A DNA stretch of 64,000 nt from positions 45,680,068-45,744,067 of the forward strand of contig CM072808.1 in assembly GCA_037013495.1 (NCBI GenBank), in the 5' to 3' direction. This document shows, in pieces, positions 41,183-53,611 of the stretch; the first letter of the stretch is position 1; every line of letters starts with the position of its first letter. Below the pieces are notes generated by a model. The model worked only from the letters and a program-made list of their open reading frames with translations. It was not told the DNA's origin and ran no database searches. A program made the position numbers and the translations under genes. The stretch is from Hippophae tibetana. Lineage: Eukaryota > Streptophyta > Magnoliopsida > Rosales > Elaeagnaceae.

Positions 41183-44100
41183 TTACCCACCCTCCAAATC
41201 CTCCATAACTTCGATGTCCTTGCGAGATGTTATCTTCTGAACATATCCTGCAATTTGCGAGTATTATGTAAGATGACCTCAAATTTTGGGTAAGATTATA
41301 TAAAAATTCTTTTTTTTAATTACGAATGAATTTTCATTTTTAATCCATCTAATATAACCTAAAAAAACATATATTTTTACTATGTCCAAAAATGCAATTC
41401 ATATGTGTCTTTTATAAGAAAAAAACATATATATTCTTTTATAAAAAGTTAAAAGTAAAACCATATAAATAAATGAATCATATAAAAACAACTCTTATTT
41501 TAGCATCGTCGGAGGAAAAAGTTTTGAAATAGCAGCTTATATGCCGAGGTAAAAGAAACCAGATGCTAAAGTTGACCAAAAAGCTAAAAAAAGACTTGGT
41601 ATTATTGCATGGCATAACCCATTTTAAAGGTATTTTCATTTTTTTATCCCTTGTTACTTTTGAATATATGTTCAAAAATATTATTTGTGTAAATGCGTTT
41701 TAGCAAATCCGACGATTAACGGACACTGAAACATCGACAGACCATGTTATGCTTAAAAAAAAAGTTTTGGATTGTGAATATTATTCTTAAATATGCGTAC
41801 AAATAAACTTCATTTTTGAACACGTGTTCAACTCGAAGTATAAATTGATTAGGCGTCAAAAATAAATAATAATGTAATAAGCGTCAAAGAGGGAAACTGC
41901 TTAAAATACTTTAAGCCGGTACTACTCAACAACTATCATTCTAGTGCAACTGTGAGTGCACATCCATAACAGGAAAGAAGATAAAAAGGCATTGACACTT
42001 GCTTTTTCTTCCGAGTTAAGAAACAATTAACACTTGGAATCACATAGCATTATCATATAGTAGCTGTAAATTCAATAACAAAAAGGAAAAGCCCATCCAC
42101 ATTGAAGATGCAAAAGCAGAGCACAAAGTCATCAACTAAAATAATCAGCAAACCCTATGAAACATCATCAAATCTCTAAGTCCTCCAAGCATGCAACATA
42201 TAATGCTTTGTTCATAAAAAAAAAGGCTTAAAGAAGAGAAGAAAAAGAAAAATTTCATTAACAGCAAAAAGAGGATAGTATTTTCCTTTCTGAATACTTT
42301 CTGTAATCTTAACTCTGTACTCGTCAAACTCCTAATAGCAAATCAAAATAAGACCAAGAAGGAATCAGAATGTCACAAAATGAAATTACATGTAGGTCAA
42401 CAATTTATAACAGGATAAGACATGTTTTCATTATTTATACAAATTTTTTTTTATCACAATTTAATGCATACATCAATCCACATGACACAATCTAATTGAC
42501 CTCCTGTTTATAAGTAGTCCCACGATCACTTTATCATTCCACATCCCAACTTTACATCCAATGATCCAATTAATAATTAACACGTCACTTGATGCATATA
42601 TCACTTTTATTTATATCATTAAACAAAAACATCTAGAATCCATCTGATATGTTAGAAGACAGTGTCTAACAAATTTTTATCAACTCAACAAAACCTCAAT
42701 CTATCTGCAAAGCCCCATCTAAAGAAAAAAGGGGGAAAAAGAGGCTTAATTATACTTTCTTTTATGCAGACGAATCCATCCCATCCTGACCTTCATGCAA
42801 GTGCACAATAATCTTTAAAACAAGTTAAACGTTTAAATATCATAACCACTTGCATGTGAGTATCGTATTAAACATGTAGAAGATAATTAATGAACTGTAA
42901 CAAGTAACAATCATCAATAGAAAAACCCATGAAAGCTAAATTTCATAAACTGCATTCCATTACTTGTCAGTGTCTTACTGTTGCAATGTATTCAGGCCTA
43001 TTATCATTATGAATAATTACATCATCTCTGTCAATTGAATCATACCCAAATTATAAAGAAAATTGTTGAACTTATTTGATATGCAAAGATGATGAACTAA
43101 TCACTGCTGCACTATATCTGTGTAAATGAGTTGGGTGTCTAATAACAAATCTTCCAACTAGAAGCTAAAGTGCCTTAAAATGCTAAAGATTTAATAGTAC
43201 AACAATTTCAAGGGACAACTCAACTGCTCAATGAAACCAGTCATATGATCCTCAAAAGGGAAAATTACTATAAAATTCCCATGAGGTTTTTGGAAACTAC
43301 AAAAACACGTTTAATGTTTGAAAAATAGGCAATTACAATGTTACATTCCCTCTACGGCTCTATCATTGTTTTATTACCATGTCCTCTAAATTTCTTGACT
43401 TTTTGTTGAATTTTTTTCCAAATTTAATGACAACAAGGGGTGTAATTGTTACTTTTTAACAATAGATATATGAGAAAGGATTAGAAGAATACCAATTCCA
43501 AGGCAAGGAATGCATTTGCAGGTAGTTGTTTTTCCCCTTTTGTTATAATAACTGACATATCCTGACCCTTGGCAACTTCCACATTTTCCAGTCCATTCAT
43601 AAACCACCTCTTTGCAGTCCTAAGGTTTGATAAATGAACCAAATCTTAATTTCAGCCTACTTTGCTTTCCCAATCTTCATGAAAGTACAATTGAGAGAAA
43701 AATATCTAGACAAACCATCGTTGATCTTAAATAGTCCAAACAATGAGGAACTTTACAGTCAAGAACACATTAAGAAAGATGAAAAAAATTCTTTCTAAAA
43801 TCTAAATCACTCAATTTCTCACTGAAATTCAAAATAGTCATCAGAATTTCAATTTTCCACTATTTTCCCAGATTAAATGCATTTGAGCTCAGTCAAAAAA
43901 ATAAAATAAAAACATGTGAACGACATTTATAATATTCCCAAAGCTGCAAAGTATATTCCATCATAACTAATTGAGAGCTCAGCTCACGAATTTTTTTAAC
44001 CATAAATCATTAAAAAAAATAAAAAGAGGAAAAAAACTACTATGACATTGATTTTAACTTTGAAGATAGAATTGAGACCTCGATAACGGGGTCACATCGT

Positions 44101-44513
44101 AATCGGCGGTCAATTTCTTCCGGCGAGACAGGAGAAGAATTCGGATAGGTCATAGGAAGAGGAAGAACATCGTTCTCATCGCCCAAGTTACTATCTCCAA
44201 CAAGACGCCATTTCTTCTTCTCCTTAGCATTGACCTTACCGGAGTTTCTCTTCAGACCATCCATGACTCCAGAAGCTGCTCCATCAATGTCGGGGCTAAT
44301 CCGCACGCCGGCACCAGTGGCAACATCAGCAGAAAAGGGAAATTGAAACCAGCGCGCCGGTGGCATATCTCGGGCAGCGGCTTGACATCGGAGCGAGGAC
44401 GAAAGAGCGATTGGGTGTTGGAGAGATGGTTTGTGGTTGATGGAGAAGAAGGAGGTGTTGGGATTTAGAGGATTGGATAAGATTAACATTTCACAAATGG
44501 AAGAAGAGCACAT
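41183..44513 (-). CDS. SCO2: Plastid DnaJ-type zinc-finger protein, SCO2/CYO1-like, three exons
   Basis: Exons (minus): 44079-44513, 43493-43619, 41183-41247; 208 residues with consistent phases. The first ~50 residues are Ser-rich with few acidic residues, like a plastid transit peptide. Then come [28 protein letters not shown] and [19 protein letters not shown]. Exon 2 carries two CxxCxGxG-type motifs (C158-G165, CGSCQGSG; C181-G188, CIPCLGIG), i.e. a DnaJ cysteine-rich fold without a J domain. The end is [19 protein letters not shown]2/CYO1 is a thylakoid thiol-disulfide isomerase needed for cotyledon chloroplast biogenesis. I assign it from remembered conservation of the [19 protein letters not shown] block and the length. 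Other plastid DnaJ zinc-finger proteins (PSA2, LQY1, BSD2) are the alternatives. The 2.2-kb second intron has no recognised insertion. Confidence 0.82.
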
Positions 44514-47500
44514 TCGGACTTCAGTTTCTGAATGCTATGGTCATATCTGAGTATCTGACAGAAGAAGAAGTTGAAGACTGAAGAGTTTAACAGAGTTCGA
44601 GCATGAATCACTTTTTGGTGCTTTTCTCTTCTGCTTCCTGAGCCGGACCGATTATAAATTTTTAAATACAATAAAAATAAATAATTAAAAGTAATATTCT
44701 AATGCTTATTTAAATATTTAATATTTAACATTTTTGTTAATTATAGTAGTAAATATTATTTAAACATTTTTTTAATAAAAATAAATCATTAAAATTAATA
44801 TTATACCATGCATTAATATAATCTTTATATATAACACTGAAAATATACGAACTTATTATCTATAGGACTTTTCGATTACGAGTTTACAATCACATAATAC
44901 AAATAGAATTATATACAAATATATATTATTTTTTATACGGTTATATTTTATGTTTAAAAATAGAATGAAATAGTGTAAAAATAATTTTTAAAAGATTAAC
45001 TAAAATAAATTATATAAATAAATATGTTACATAAAATAATAAATAAATTTTATATATTTTATAAATTTAAATTTTATGTTATAACTTTATATTATAAATA
45101 GATTGTTTAATAAAATCTATCTATAAAAAAATATTACCAAAATATCTTACTTTGCAGCCAACATAGTCAAACATGACCATAATAAAATACATACATATAA
45201 AGTATGCAAACACTATAAAAAAAACTTACTATATTAAAAATATATTAAGTTTAAAAAATATTACATTAAAAATATATAAAAATTTAATATCTTAATTTTC
45301 AATCATAATAAACCTCAATTATTATATTTTTCAAACTTAATTAATCTACTATTTGTAATATATTTGATAATTTATTTTATAAATTTAATTTACATTTACA
45401 ATACTATGGATAAACTAGTATATTAATATATAAAAATTATTAAAAACAATATAACAATTCAATAACACACCCAATTCACCATCCTGAAACTCAAGGTTAA
45501 GCCATTTGGTTTTAAGGCACTAAACACTATTTTTTTTATGTAATATAATTCACGTACTTATAATTAAATTTAAACCTTAAACTTTTAATATATTTAATAA
45601 ATTTTTCGTAGGCTTTGCACTTAGATGGTAATTTTAGATCTTTGTTTATGAATAATAAAAATATCAATTACGAAATAGTAAATAATTTATGTTTATTTTT
45701 ATTTTGAATATATGCAGATAAAGTATATTGTTTTAATTTTTTTTTAAATCACTTGATTATTTTACAAACAGTCCACAAATATTTAAATAGAAAGTGATGA
45801 TATATTCATATAAAAATATATAATTTATAAATTATCAGAACAAAATATGTAGGGATGAACACAAGTTAATGAAGGCAATTTTTGGTTTAAAAAACTAACT
45901 AAATCAATATATTTGGTTAGAAAATTTCACTAACCAAAATTGAATTATACATAAAATAAAAATAAATACAATCGATCTATCTACTCAATTAATTAATTAA
46001 TTTTAAATTTATATCAATTATTATATTATTATTTGAATAAAATTTAAACACATTCATTGAAGTAAAATTATCAAATTCAAGTATTTCATCAAAAATTAAA
46101 GATACTTAAAAAAATATAATTAACTTACAATTTAAAAATTAAAAGTCAATATTATTACAAAATTTAATCCTTAAATTACATATAACTAATATTAATATAT
46201 ATATATATATATATATATTAATAATCCAGTTAGTTTAATTTACACAAATTTTTTCCATAAAAAAAAAACCAAATCAAATCAATTTATTTGGTTTTTAAAA
46301 AAATAACATCCAATTAAATCCATTTAACCATTAAAAACCAACATTCATATTCAATCCATTTTATTAAGTCAATTTTTTAATATTTGCATTCATCTCTAAA
46401 CAAAAGTGACAAGCTTAACCAAAATAATTGTACAATTTAATTTTTTAATTCAATATATTTTATCAATTTATTTATTCACCTTAATAGAAATTATCTTGAT
46501 AACACTATGGTCGATATTTTGTTTTTTTAAATAACACCGTGGTGATAACAAGTATAAGATTTAGATAGAAAGAGAGAAAGAATTTACAAATAATTATTGC
46601 AAATGAGTGATGGTTTTAGATTGGAAAGTAGACCGGGCAACGAAGGTTGATCAAATAAAAAAAGTTGGTAAAATAGTGACTGTTTATGTTAGAGAGCATT
46701 AGGAAATCAAATTATTACTTTTTAACTTCTGATTTTTATAAATATAAATATAATTTCATTTTATTTGAACTATTAAAACATTTATTTTTTATATTATAAA
46801 AAATATATACACAAAATTAAAAATAAAATTATATTTATGAAAAAAATTATGTATTACCATTAATTTTTTAATGAACAACTATGGGCACACACATACAAAA
46901 GAAGTCCAACTCGCATTCGTTGGAAACTCATCTAGTACAATGACAATTAAAAATGAGAAGGAGACTTTAAATTATGGATATAAATTAATTTGACCAACTT
47001 TGAGGCATGTTAATCATATTAATAAGAGAAGTCGTAAAAGAGTAAATACTTCTTTTAAAAAGCTATATTAAGGGCAATATTATTCTTACTCACATTTCAA
47101 ATTTCATAAAGCTATTTATTTAATATTTAATTATTTTTTAAAGTTAGTTTTATAGTAACGGTGAGAATGAAAATAAAAGTGAAAAATGAGATCGAACTGA
47201 TAAAAGGTGCGGTGCTTAATGGGTTGAATTTCAATGTATAAATCATAATCATGCATCTCACACATAAATATAAAAAAGGAAAAATAAAATAAAAAATTGA
47301 ATAGAAAAGGAAAAAAAATCACATTAAATATTTAATTAAAAAAGGGAAAATTATTATAAAATTTAAACATTTAATACGAAAAAGCAAGAAAGAAGCTAGT
47401 CCTCCACCATTGACAATTCAAAAGATCTCAGCCTCAAAGCCCTCTCAGGCTGTCAACATTCATTTCCGTCATTCTCTTTATCACTCCTTCGTCAGTCTCT

Positions 47501-47644
47501 CTTAATTTCCAATCCAACCCCATACTCAAAAACCCTCATTCGTTTACATCTAGTTAGGGCAAATTTGGATATCTAAGATCAGCAAATGGAATGTAATCGC
47601 AAGCCAGAACTGCACCGCGGTTGGTGAATTTGAACTGTTCACTA
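44514..47644. other. Divergent intergenic region between SCO2-like and ceramide synthase genes
   Basis: The promoters of two divergent genes lie at the ends (about 44514-44680 and 47380-47644). The middle is AT-rich with an (AT)n microsatellite at about 46195-46220. A stuttered AACCAAAT/GGTTTTTAA patch (about 45880-46340) resembles the one at 262-640. No gene is seen. Confidence 0.65.
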
Positions 47645-50600
47645 ATGGAGCCGATCTGGAGCCGCAACAGTCGACCTGATTCTTCGCATTTTCTCATCGC
47701 AATCTGTTTCACCTTCATATTCGTCGCTGTCAGACCCATCTTGGACAAATTCATCTTTCGAGTAAGATTATTGTTGTTTTCTTTTACTATTACACTTTGG
47801 ATTCATTCATTTGTTTTGTTTTGTTTTATTTCAAGAAAACAGCATTAGGATGCGTTTTCGCTGCTGTGTATAACGATTTAGTGTGTTTGCTTTGAATTTT
47901 ATAAAAATTCTTTTGACTTTTATGCATGATTTAGCACTTTAAAGTGAAAGAAGATTTTTCTTTATATCCATATTTTTCTATTTGGCAATGACGAGAGTCG
48001 CATTTCTTGAAGATGACAATGGCATGGTTGCTACCTGTGCATTCATCACTTGAATTTCTTTTCCCTCTTATTCTTGCAAATTAGGGACCCTCTCGGTATT
48101 CTTTAAGATTCAAGATTGTTGCTGTTTTGTTTTACCATGTTAAGTTATATTTGATATCATACTTCAACACTTATACTACACTTGTTACAACCCTATAAAT
48201 AAGATTCTTTATGTACATTCTAACACAAACCAATTAGACCATTAAATCATTCATTCTATTTATCTCTCTATACTCTTAACATGGTATCAAAACCTCATAT
48301 ATATACATTTAGAATTTCTATCAAAATTTTGTCTCTCTTCATCACAGTAAACCACCATCACCTATACTAATCCAATCAAAGCCAAAATACCATCATCAGA
48401 CTCATCTTATCCAAAAAATTCCAGAACTACCAAAATCAACCCAAAATAACCCTTCACGCGCCACCCAAAAATCTGTTCCCAGAACCCACGCGCCAACCTA
48501 CTCTTAAGTCCAACCCGGTCCACTCAACCTTGTTCACCAAACCCGGTCCACTCAACCTTGTTCACCAAACTCGGTCCACTCAACTCGGTTCACCAGACCT
48601 GGTCCATTACCCTCACCACTGTCTACTACGACTTCTCCTGATGTGTCTGCTCCTTCTGTTGATCCTAACATTACAACATCCTCTGAAGACCAACCATCTG
48701 CTTGTGCAGAGTCATCACTTCGTCGTTCTACTCGTGTAAGTAGTCTTCCCTCTTATCTTCGTGATTACCAATGTTTCTCTTCTATTTTGGCTCATCATGA
48801 ACCTCAAAACTATCAAGAAGCTAGTTCTAATCCTCATTGGCATCAAACTATGATAGATGAATTACAGGCATTAACAAAAACACATACATGGGATCTTGTT
48901 GATCTTCCATCTAATAAATCTTTGATTGGTTGTAAATGGATTTTCAAAATCAAAACTCTTTCAGATGGGTATGTGAAACGATATAAAGCTCGTCTGGTTG
49001 CGAAGGGTTTTACACAAGAATATGACATCGACTATGAAGAAATTTTTGCACCTATAGCTTGCCTCACCTCTGTTTGTAGTATCATTGTTGTTGTTGTTGC
49101 CCGAAATTGGAACATGTTTCAAATGGATGTCAAAAATGTTTTTCTCAGTGGAGACATAACGAGGAAGTTTATATGAAACCTCCTCTTGGATACACTCATT
49201 GACCTCATCAAGTATGTAGACTTCGTCGTGCTCTATATGGCCTCAAACAAGCTCCTCAGGCTTGGTTTGCCAAGTTCAGCTCTACACTTATTGACTTTGG
49301 CTTCACTTCCAGTTCTTATGACTTTGACCTCTTTATTCGGAAGACCTCCACTGGTGTTACACTTCTACTCCTTTATGTAGATGATATGATCATAACAGGT
49401 AATGACTCTACTGGCATTATTGATCTCAAGCAGTTTTTGAGCCATCAATTTGAAATAAAAGATCTTTGTCGTCTCCATTACTTATTGGGCCTGGAAATCT
49501 CATCTGTTTCTCAAGGATACTATCTCTCTCAAGCAAAGTGTTCTTTTGATATTCTTAATCGGACTGGCCTTACTGATTGCAAGACTTCATCAATACCTCT
49601 AGAAACCAATGTCAAACTTAGTCCATTAGATGATACTATTCTCTCATATGCCACATCATAGTCACTCGTCCTGACATCGTCTATGGTGTTCATCTGATTA
49701 GTTAATTCATATATGCTCCACTATCTATCCATTATACTGCAGTTCTTTGCATTCTCCGCTACATCAAAGACACCATGTTTCATAGTCTTCACTTCTCCAA
49801 CAAGTTTAATCTTCTTTCTACCTGCTTTGATGCTGACTGGGTAGGAGACCCTACTGATCGTCGCTCAACTTTGAATACTGTTTCTTTATTGGAAACTCTC
49901 TCATATTTTGGCAAAGCAAGAAACAATCTCTCGCTTCCTGATCCAACACTGAAGCTGAATATCGTGCTCTTGTTGACACCACTCAACAACTTCTTTGGCT
50001 CCGTTGGCTAGTTGTTGATATGAGTGTTCTCCAGTCAACCACAACTATCTTATATTGTGTCAATCAGAGTGCTATTTAGATTGCTCACAATAAGGTATTT
50101 CATGAACGAACAAAACATATCGAAATTGATTATCATTTTGTTCAACAACATATTTTTCAAAACACTGTTTGTCTCAAATCAACGTGCTCTACAGATCAAA
50201 CAGCTGATATCTTCACCAAATCTCATCAACCAGGTAGATTTTAAGACTTTTCAAACTCAAGTTTCTTTTTCTCCTTGAGTTTGAGGAGGGATGTTAAGTT
50301 ATATTTGATATTGTACTTCACTTCTAACATACTTCACTTCTACCACACTTCACTTGTACTACACTTGTTACAACCCTATAAATAAAGTTCTCTATGTACA
50401 TTCTAACACACACCAATTATAACATTAAATTATTTTTTCTTCTTATCCTTCTATTCTCTTAACATACTACACTTTGGATTCATTTATTTGGATAAAGCAG
50501 TATGAGGGCAAGTTTTTGTTGGTGTAGGTAATAATTCGGTGCTTTCCTTGAATGTTATGAAATTTCTTTTAGATTTATTTTTATTGAGAGTCGCATTTCA

Positions 50601-53600
50601 TGAACTTTTTTTTCCTTTTCACCTTTTGATTCTTGCAAATTAGGAAACCTTTGTCGTTGTTCTGTAAGCTCAAGCTCTGAGTTGATTTGTTGTTGAGTTT
50701 TTACATGATCACTGGTTTGCTGTTCAAGGTTTCATAAGTGCGAGAATATATTAAAAAAAACGAGTGGAATAACTTTGAATTTTTTTGACTTAGTGGAAGT
50801 TTCATAAATTTGTTATCCTATTAAAATATTGCAAATTCACTGCACTTTTCTGTTTTTCTTCTTAAAATCATCCTTTGAAGAAGGCTACATTTGTGGAAAT
50901 AATGTGTCTGTTTCAATTTCTCATTGAGTTGGGAAGTATGAAGCTGCACTGTGCTCATTATTGATGCATTGTGCAAATTGAAAGTCCTGCTGCTCTGCAT
51001 GTAATGCGACTTGTTTCTTAAAACACAAATAGAAGGCAAGGGGACATTGTTTACTTTTTTTAGGTGTCATAGATTTGTATTTAATAGGTGATACTTCTCT
51101 TTTTCCATTTTCAGAAGCTAGCCATCTGGTTGTTGACTAATGGATCCATCCCATTGAAAATCAATGAGGCTACAAGAGCAAAGATTGCAAAAAGCTCGGA
51201 GTCAATGTGGAAGTTAGCATACTATGCTACCATTGAAGCCTGCATTCTTAGAATTGGCTTTGAGGAGCCATGGTTCACTAATCCTAATGATTACCTCAGA
51301 GGCTGGCCGGATCAAGAGTTGGGGTGAGCAAGCTGTATGTGTGATATGCCCGAATTTACAATTTCCAACCTTTTAGAGGAATCTTTGTTCTTCAAATTAA
51401 TAATCCAAAGTCCAAAGTCCTTGTTTATCTAAATTGTTCAGAAAATTCTCTCAAATGAAAAATACAATTAAAAAAAAAAGATTTTTAGACCTTATTTTAG
51501 CAAATTATTGTTGCTATTTGGGACAATATTTTTTTAAAATTCTATTATATCCTCATTACCCACGATAAGAGTCCTTCATGTGGCCTGTGAATTTGGAATG
51601 TGGACGTTGGCAAGTGTCTCGGACTGGTGTGTATCAATCTTAAGCTGTTTGGTACTGGGGAGGGGGCCCTTATCCTACTAGTTTGAAACTGTTGAACTGA
51701 TTGATGTGTTTTCTGTGCTTTGTCATTTCAGGTTTCCACTAAAGCTGTTCTACATGTGCCAATGTGGTTTCTACATCTATAGTATTGCGGCTCTCCTTTT
51801 GTGGGAGACTCGGAGAAAAGATTTTGCTGTCATGATGTCTCATCATGTAATTACTGTTGGTCTGATTGGATGTTCATACATTACGAGGTATATTTCAGTT
51901 TTTCTGCCAGTGCAATAGAGTGGAATGGTTGAACCTGATGATACAAGTCTATTCTGTTCCTGTAAAGGTGTTTTCACAATACTTGATTGATTTTGCAATT
52001 AAGATAATGTGTGGTGTCATGCTAATTCTCTCTACTGTGGTTGCTTATGGAGGAAAAAAACAATTCATTCACAACAGAAGATTGATCTTAATAAGCTAAA
52101 GCAGATATAATTGGGAAGGAATTTCAAGGATATAAAACTTAATAAATTGCTCCTTTACAGTTTTTTCCGGATAGGCTCAGTCTATTCTGTGCCTGTAAAG
52201 GTGTTTTCACAATACTTGATTGATTTTGCAATTAAGATAATATGTGGTGTCATGATAATTCTCTCTACTGTGGTTGCTTATGGAGGGAAAAAACAATTCA
52301 TTCACAACAGAAGATTGATCTTAATAAGCTAAAGTAGATATAATTGAGAAGGAATTTCAAGGATATAAAACTTAATTGTTCTTTTACAGTTTTTTCCGGA
52401 TAGGCTCAGTCATCCTTGCCCTGCATGATGGAAGTGATGTTTTTATGGAAGCTGCAAAGGTCTTTAAATATTCAGAGAAGGAACTTGCAGCAAGTGTGCT
52501 TTTTGGATGTTTTGCCATAACATGGCTCATACTGCGGCTAATAATATTTCCCTTTTGGGTTATAAAATCATCGAGGTTTTCCCTGATGCTACTTATCTTA
52601 GTACAATACATTTAGATGTAAAGTAGCTTTCTTTAGCTCATGTTTTTTTTTTGTGGTTGGCATTTTGCAGCTATGATTTCCGCGAGTTTTTGGACCTATC
52701 GAAGGCATATCCTACATTGTTGTACTATATTTTCAATACAATGTTACTTACGCTGCTTGTTTTTCACATGTACTGGTGGGTGCTCATATGCTCAATGATC
52801 AGCAGACAGCTGAAAAATAGAGGAAAGGTTGGAGAAGATATTAGATCGGGTAAGTGATATGCGGCTTCATGAGTTGGAATCTAGCCTCCACTAGTTTTTA
52901 TTTTTCCCTGGATACGAGTTCACTTGTTGTGTAGGAACCTGTCATAGATAGTCTCATTTTATCTTTGGTCAGAGATCTGTGGAAAAAAATATAACTTTTC
53001 CCTGGATACGAGTTCACTTGTTGTGTAGGAACCTGTCATAGATAGTCTCATTTTATCTTTGGTCAGAGATCTGTGGAAAAAAATATAACGTAAGTGTGTA
53101 GAAGTTGGCCAGGAAGTAAAAGTATGATTTTTAAGAAAATGTATTGTGCAACCTGGATAGAGGATGGGGATTGAGGATGGCAATTTGACCCAATATTTTA
53201 GTTCCCCGTGGGTACATGACCTGTTTGGGTCAATTTGGGGAAAATCAGTTCAAGTCATGAACGGTTCAAATCATGACCCATTTAAAAAAAATACCAATTT
53301 GGTTCATTTCAGGACGGACCAGAACCAACCCATTGTCATCCTGGGATTGGACTTGGGTTGGGTTATGTTTGTGCTTTTAGCGGATTAGGAAATGGAATGG
53401 AATTTTTGATGGAGCAAGGGATGTAAAGTTCTGAAGGCTCTCTCTTTTCTTCATCAAAAGCTTGCGTACACAGATGACATTCTTTCTTAGATGTATTTGT
53501 TTGTTAACTTTTGTGATTCAATTTGCTTCTTTATATAGAAGATGAAATGCAGCATCTGTTTTTACTGAAAATTTTCTTGAATTGTATACAGATTCGGAGG

Positions 53601-53611
53601 ACGACAATTAG
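47645..53611 (+). CDS. LOH: Ceramide synthase, LAG1 homologue (TLC domain), six exons
   Basis: Exons: 47645-47761, 51115-51323, 51732-51887, 52390-52575, 52671-52849, 53592-53611; 288 residues. LAG1-type enzymes are multi-pass ER membrane proteins that acylate sphingoid bases with acyl-CoA to give ceramide. After a first membrane segment (FLIAICFTFIFVAV), the TLC domain includes YMCQCGFYIYSIAALL, WETRRKDFAVMMSHHVITV and ALHDGSDVFMEAAKVF; His146-His147 and the downstream Asp residues are the Lag motif catalytic set. Later membrane segments are FGCFAITWLILRLIIF and TLLYYIFNTMLLTLLVFHMY. The C-terminus ends SDSEDDN, the acidic serine-containing tail of plant LOH proteins. The start is the ATG of MEPIWSRN; the frame is open upstream but lacks an ATG. 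Intron 1 holds a Copia element, and introns 3 and 5 have tandem duplications. Which LOH subgroup it belongs to is not certain (the N-terminus looks LOH2-like). Confidence 0.93.
48138..48281 (+). repeat. 5' LTR of Copia element 3
   Basis: A 144-bp LTR, TGTTAAGTTATATTTGATAT to CTCTTAACA, with shared block TTGTTACAACCCTATAAATA (TATA box inside). Confidence 0.9.
48610..50270 (+). pseudogene. Reverse transcriptase-RNase H remnant of Copia element 3
   Basis: The reverse transcriptase N-terminus is well preserved ([53 protein letters not shown]). The frame then breaks near 49160, resumes with YVDDMIITGND (about 49375) and LHYLLGLEIS, breaks again near 49660, and RNase H survives as FDADWVGDPTDRRST and later HERTKHIEIDYHFV. 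No integrase or gag is encoded. Confidence 0.85.
50292..50464 (+). repeat. 3' LTR of Copia element 3
   Basis: A 173-bp LTR with the same ends. It is about 29 bp longer because of extra TACTTCACTTCTA-type copies after TTGATATTG. Confidence 0.9.
51948..52409 (+). repeat. Tandem duplication spanning the intron 3 / exon 4 acceptor
   Basis: Two head-to-tail copies, 51948-52180 (233 bp) and 52181-52409 (229 bp), differ at a handful of positions. Each copy ends with the splice acceptor TTTACAG followed by TTTTTTCCGGATAGGCTCAG, the first 20 bases of exon 4. Only the second copy continues into the real exon. Confidence 0.93.
52902..53089 (+). repeat. Perfect 94-bp tandem duplication in ceramide synthase intron 5
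   Basis: 52902-52995 and 52996-53089 appear identical base for base (TTTTCCCTGGATACGAGTTC at the start of each, AAAAATATAAC at the end). Perfect identity implies a recent event, or an assembly artefact. Confidence 0.95.

Larger units (their letters stand above)
48138..50464 (+). mobile_element. Internally deleted Ty1/Copia element in ceramide synthase intron 1, sense
   Basis: A 2,327-bp element. The target duplication is TACCA (48133-48137) and TACTA (50465-50469), one mismatch. The 5' LTR is 48138-48281, followed by the primer binding site TGGTATCAAAACC (48282). The 3' LTR is 50292-50464, preceded by the polypurine tract GAGGAGGGA. Gag, protease and integrase are absent; what remains starts just before the reverse transcriptase. 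It lies in the same orientation as the host gene, so its LTR poly(A) signals could act on the host transcript. Confidence 0.92.

Noticed and set aside
52111-52332. Separate small gene inside the ceramide synthase intron
   Set aside because: The frame is created by the tandem duplication of the intron 3/exon 4 border. It is better read as a possible mis-spliced exon than as a gene.
53164-53388. 74-residue open frame in ceramide synthase intron 5
   Set aside because: It lies within a stuttered GGTTCAT/TTTGGGTCAA tract of the type seen elsewhere between plant genes and has no homology that I recognise.
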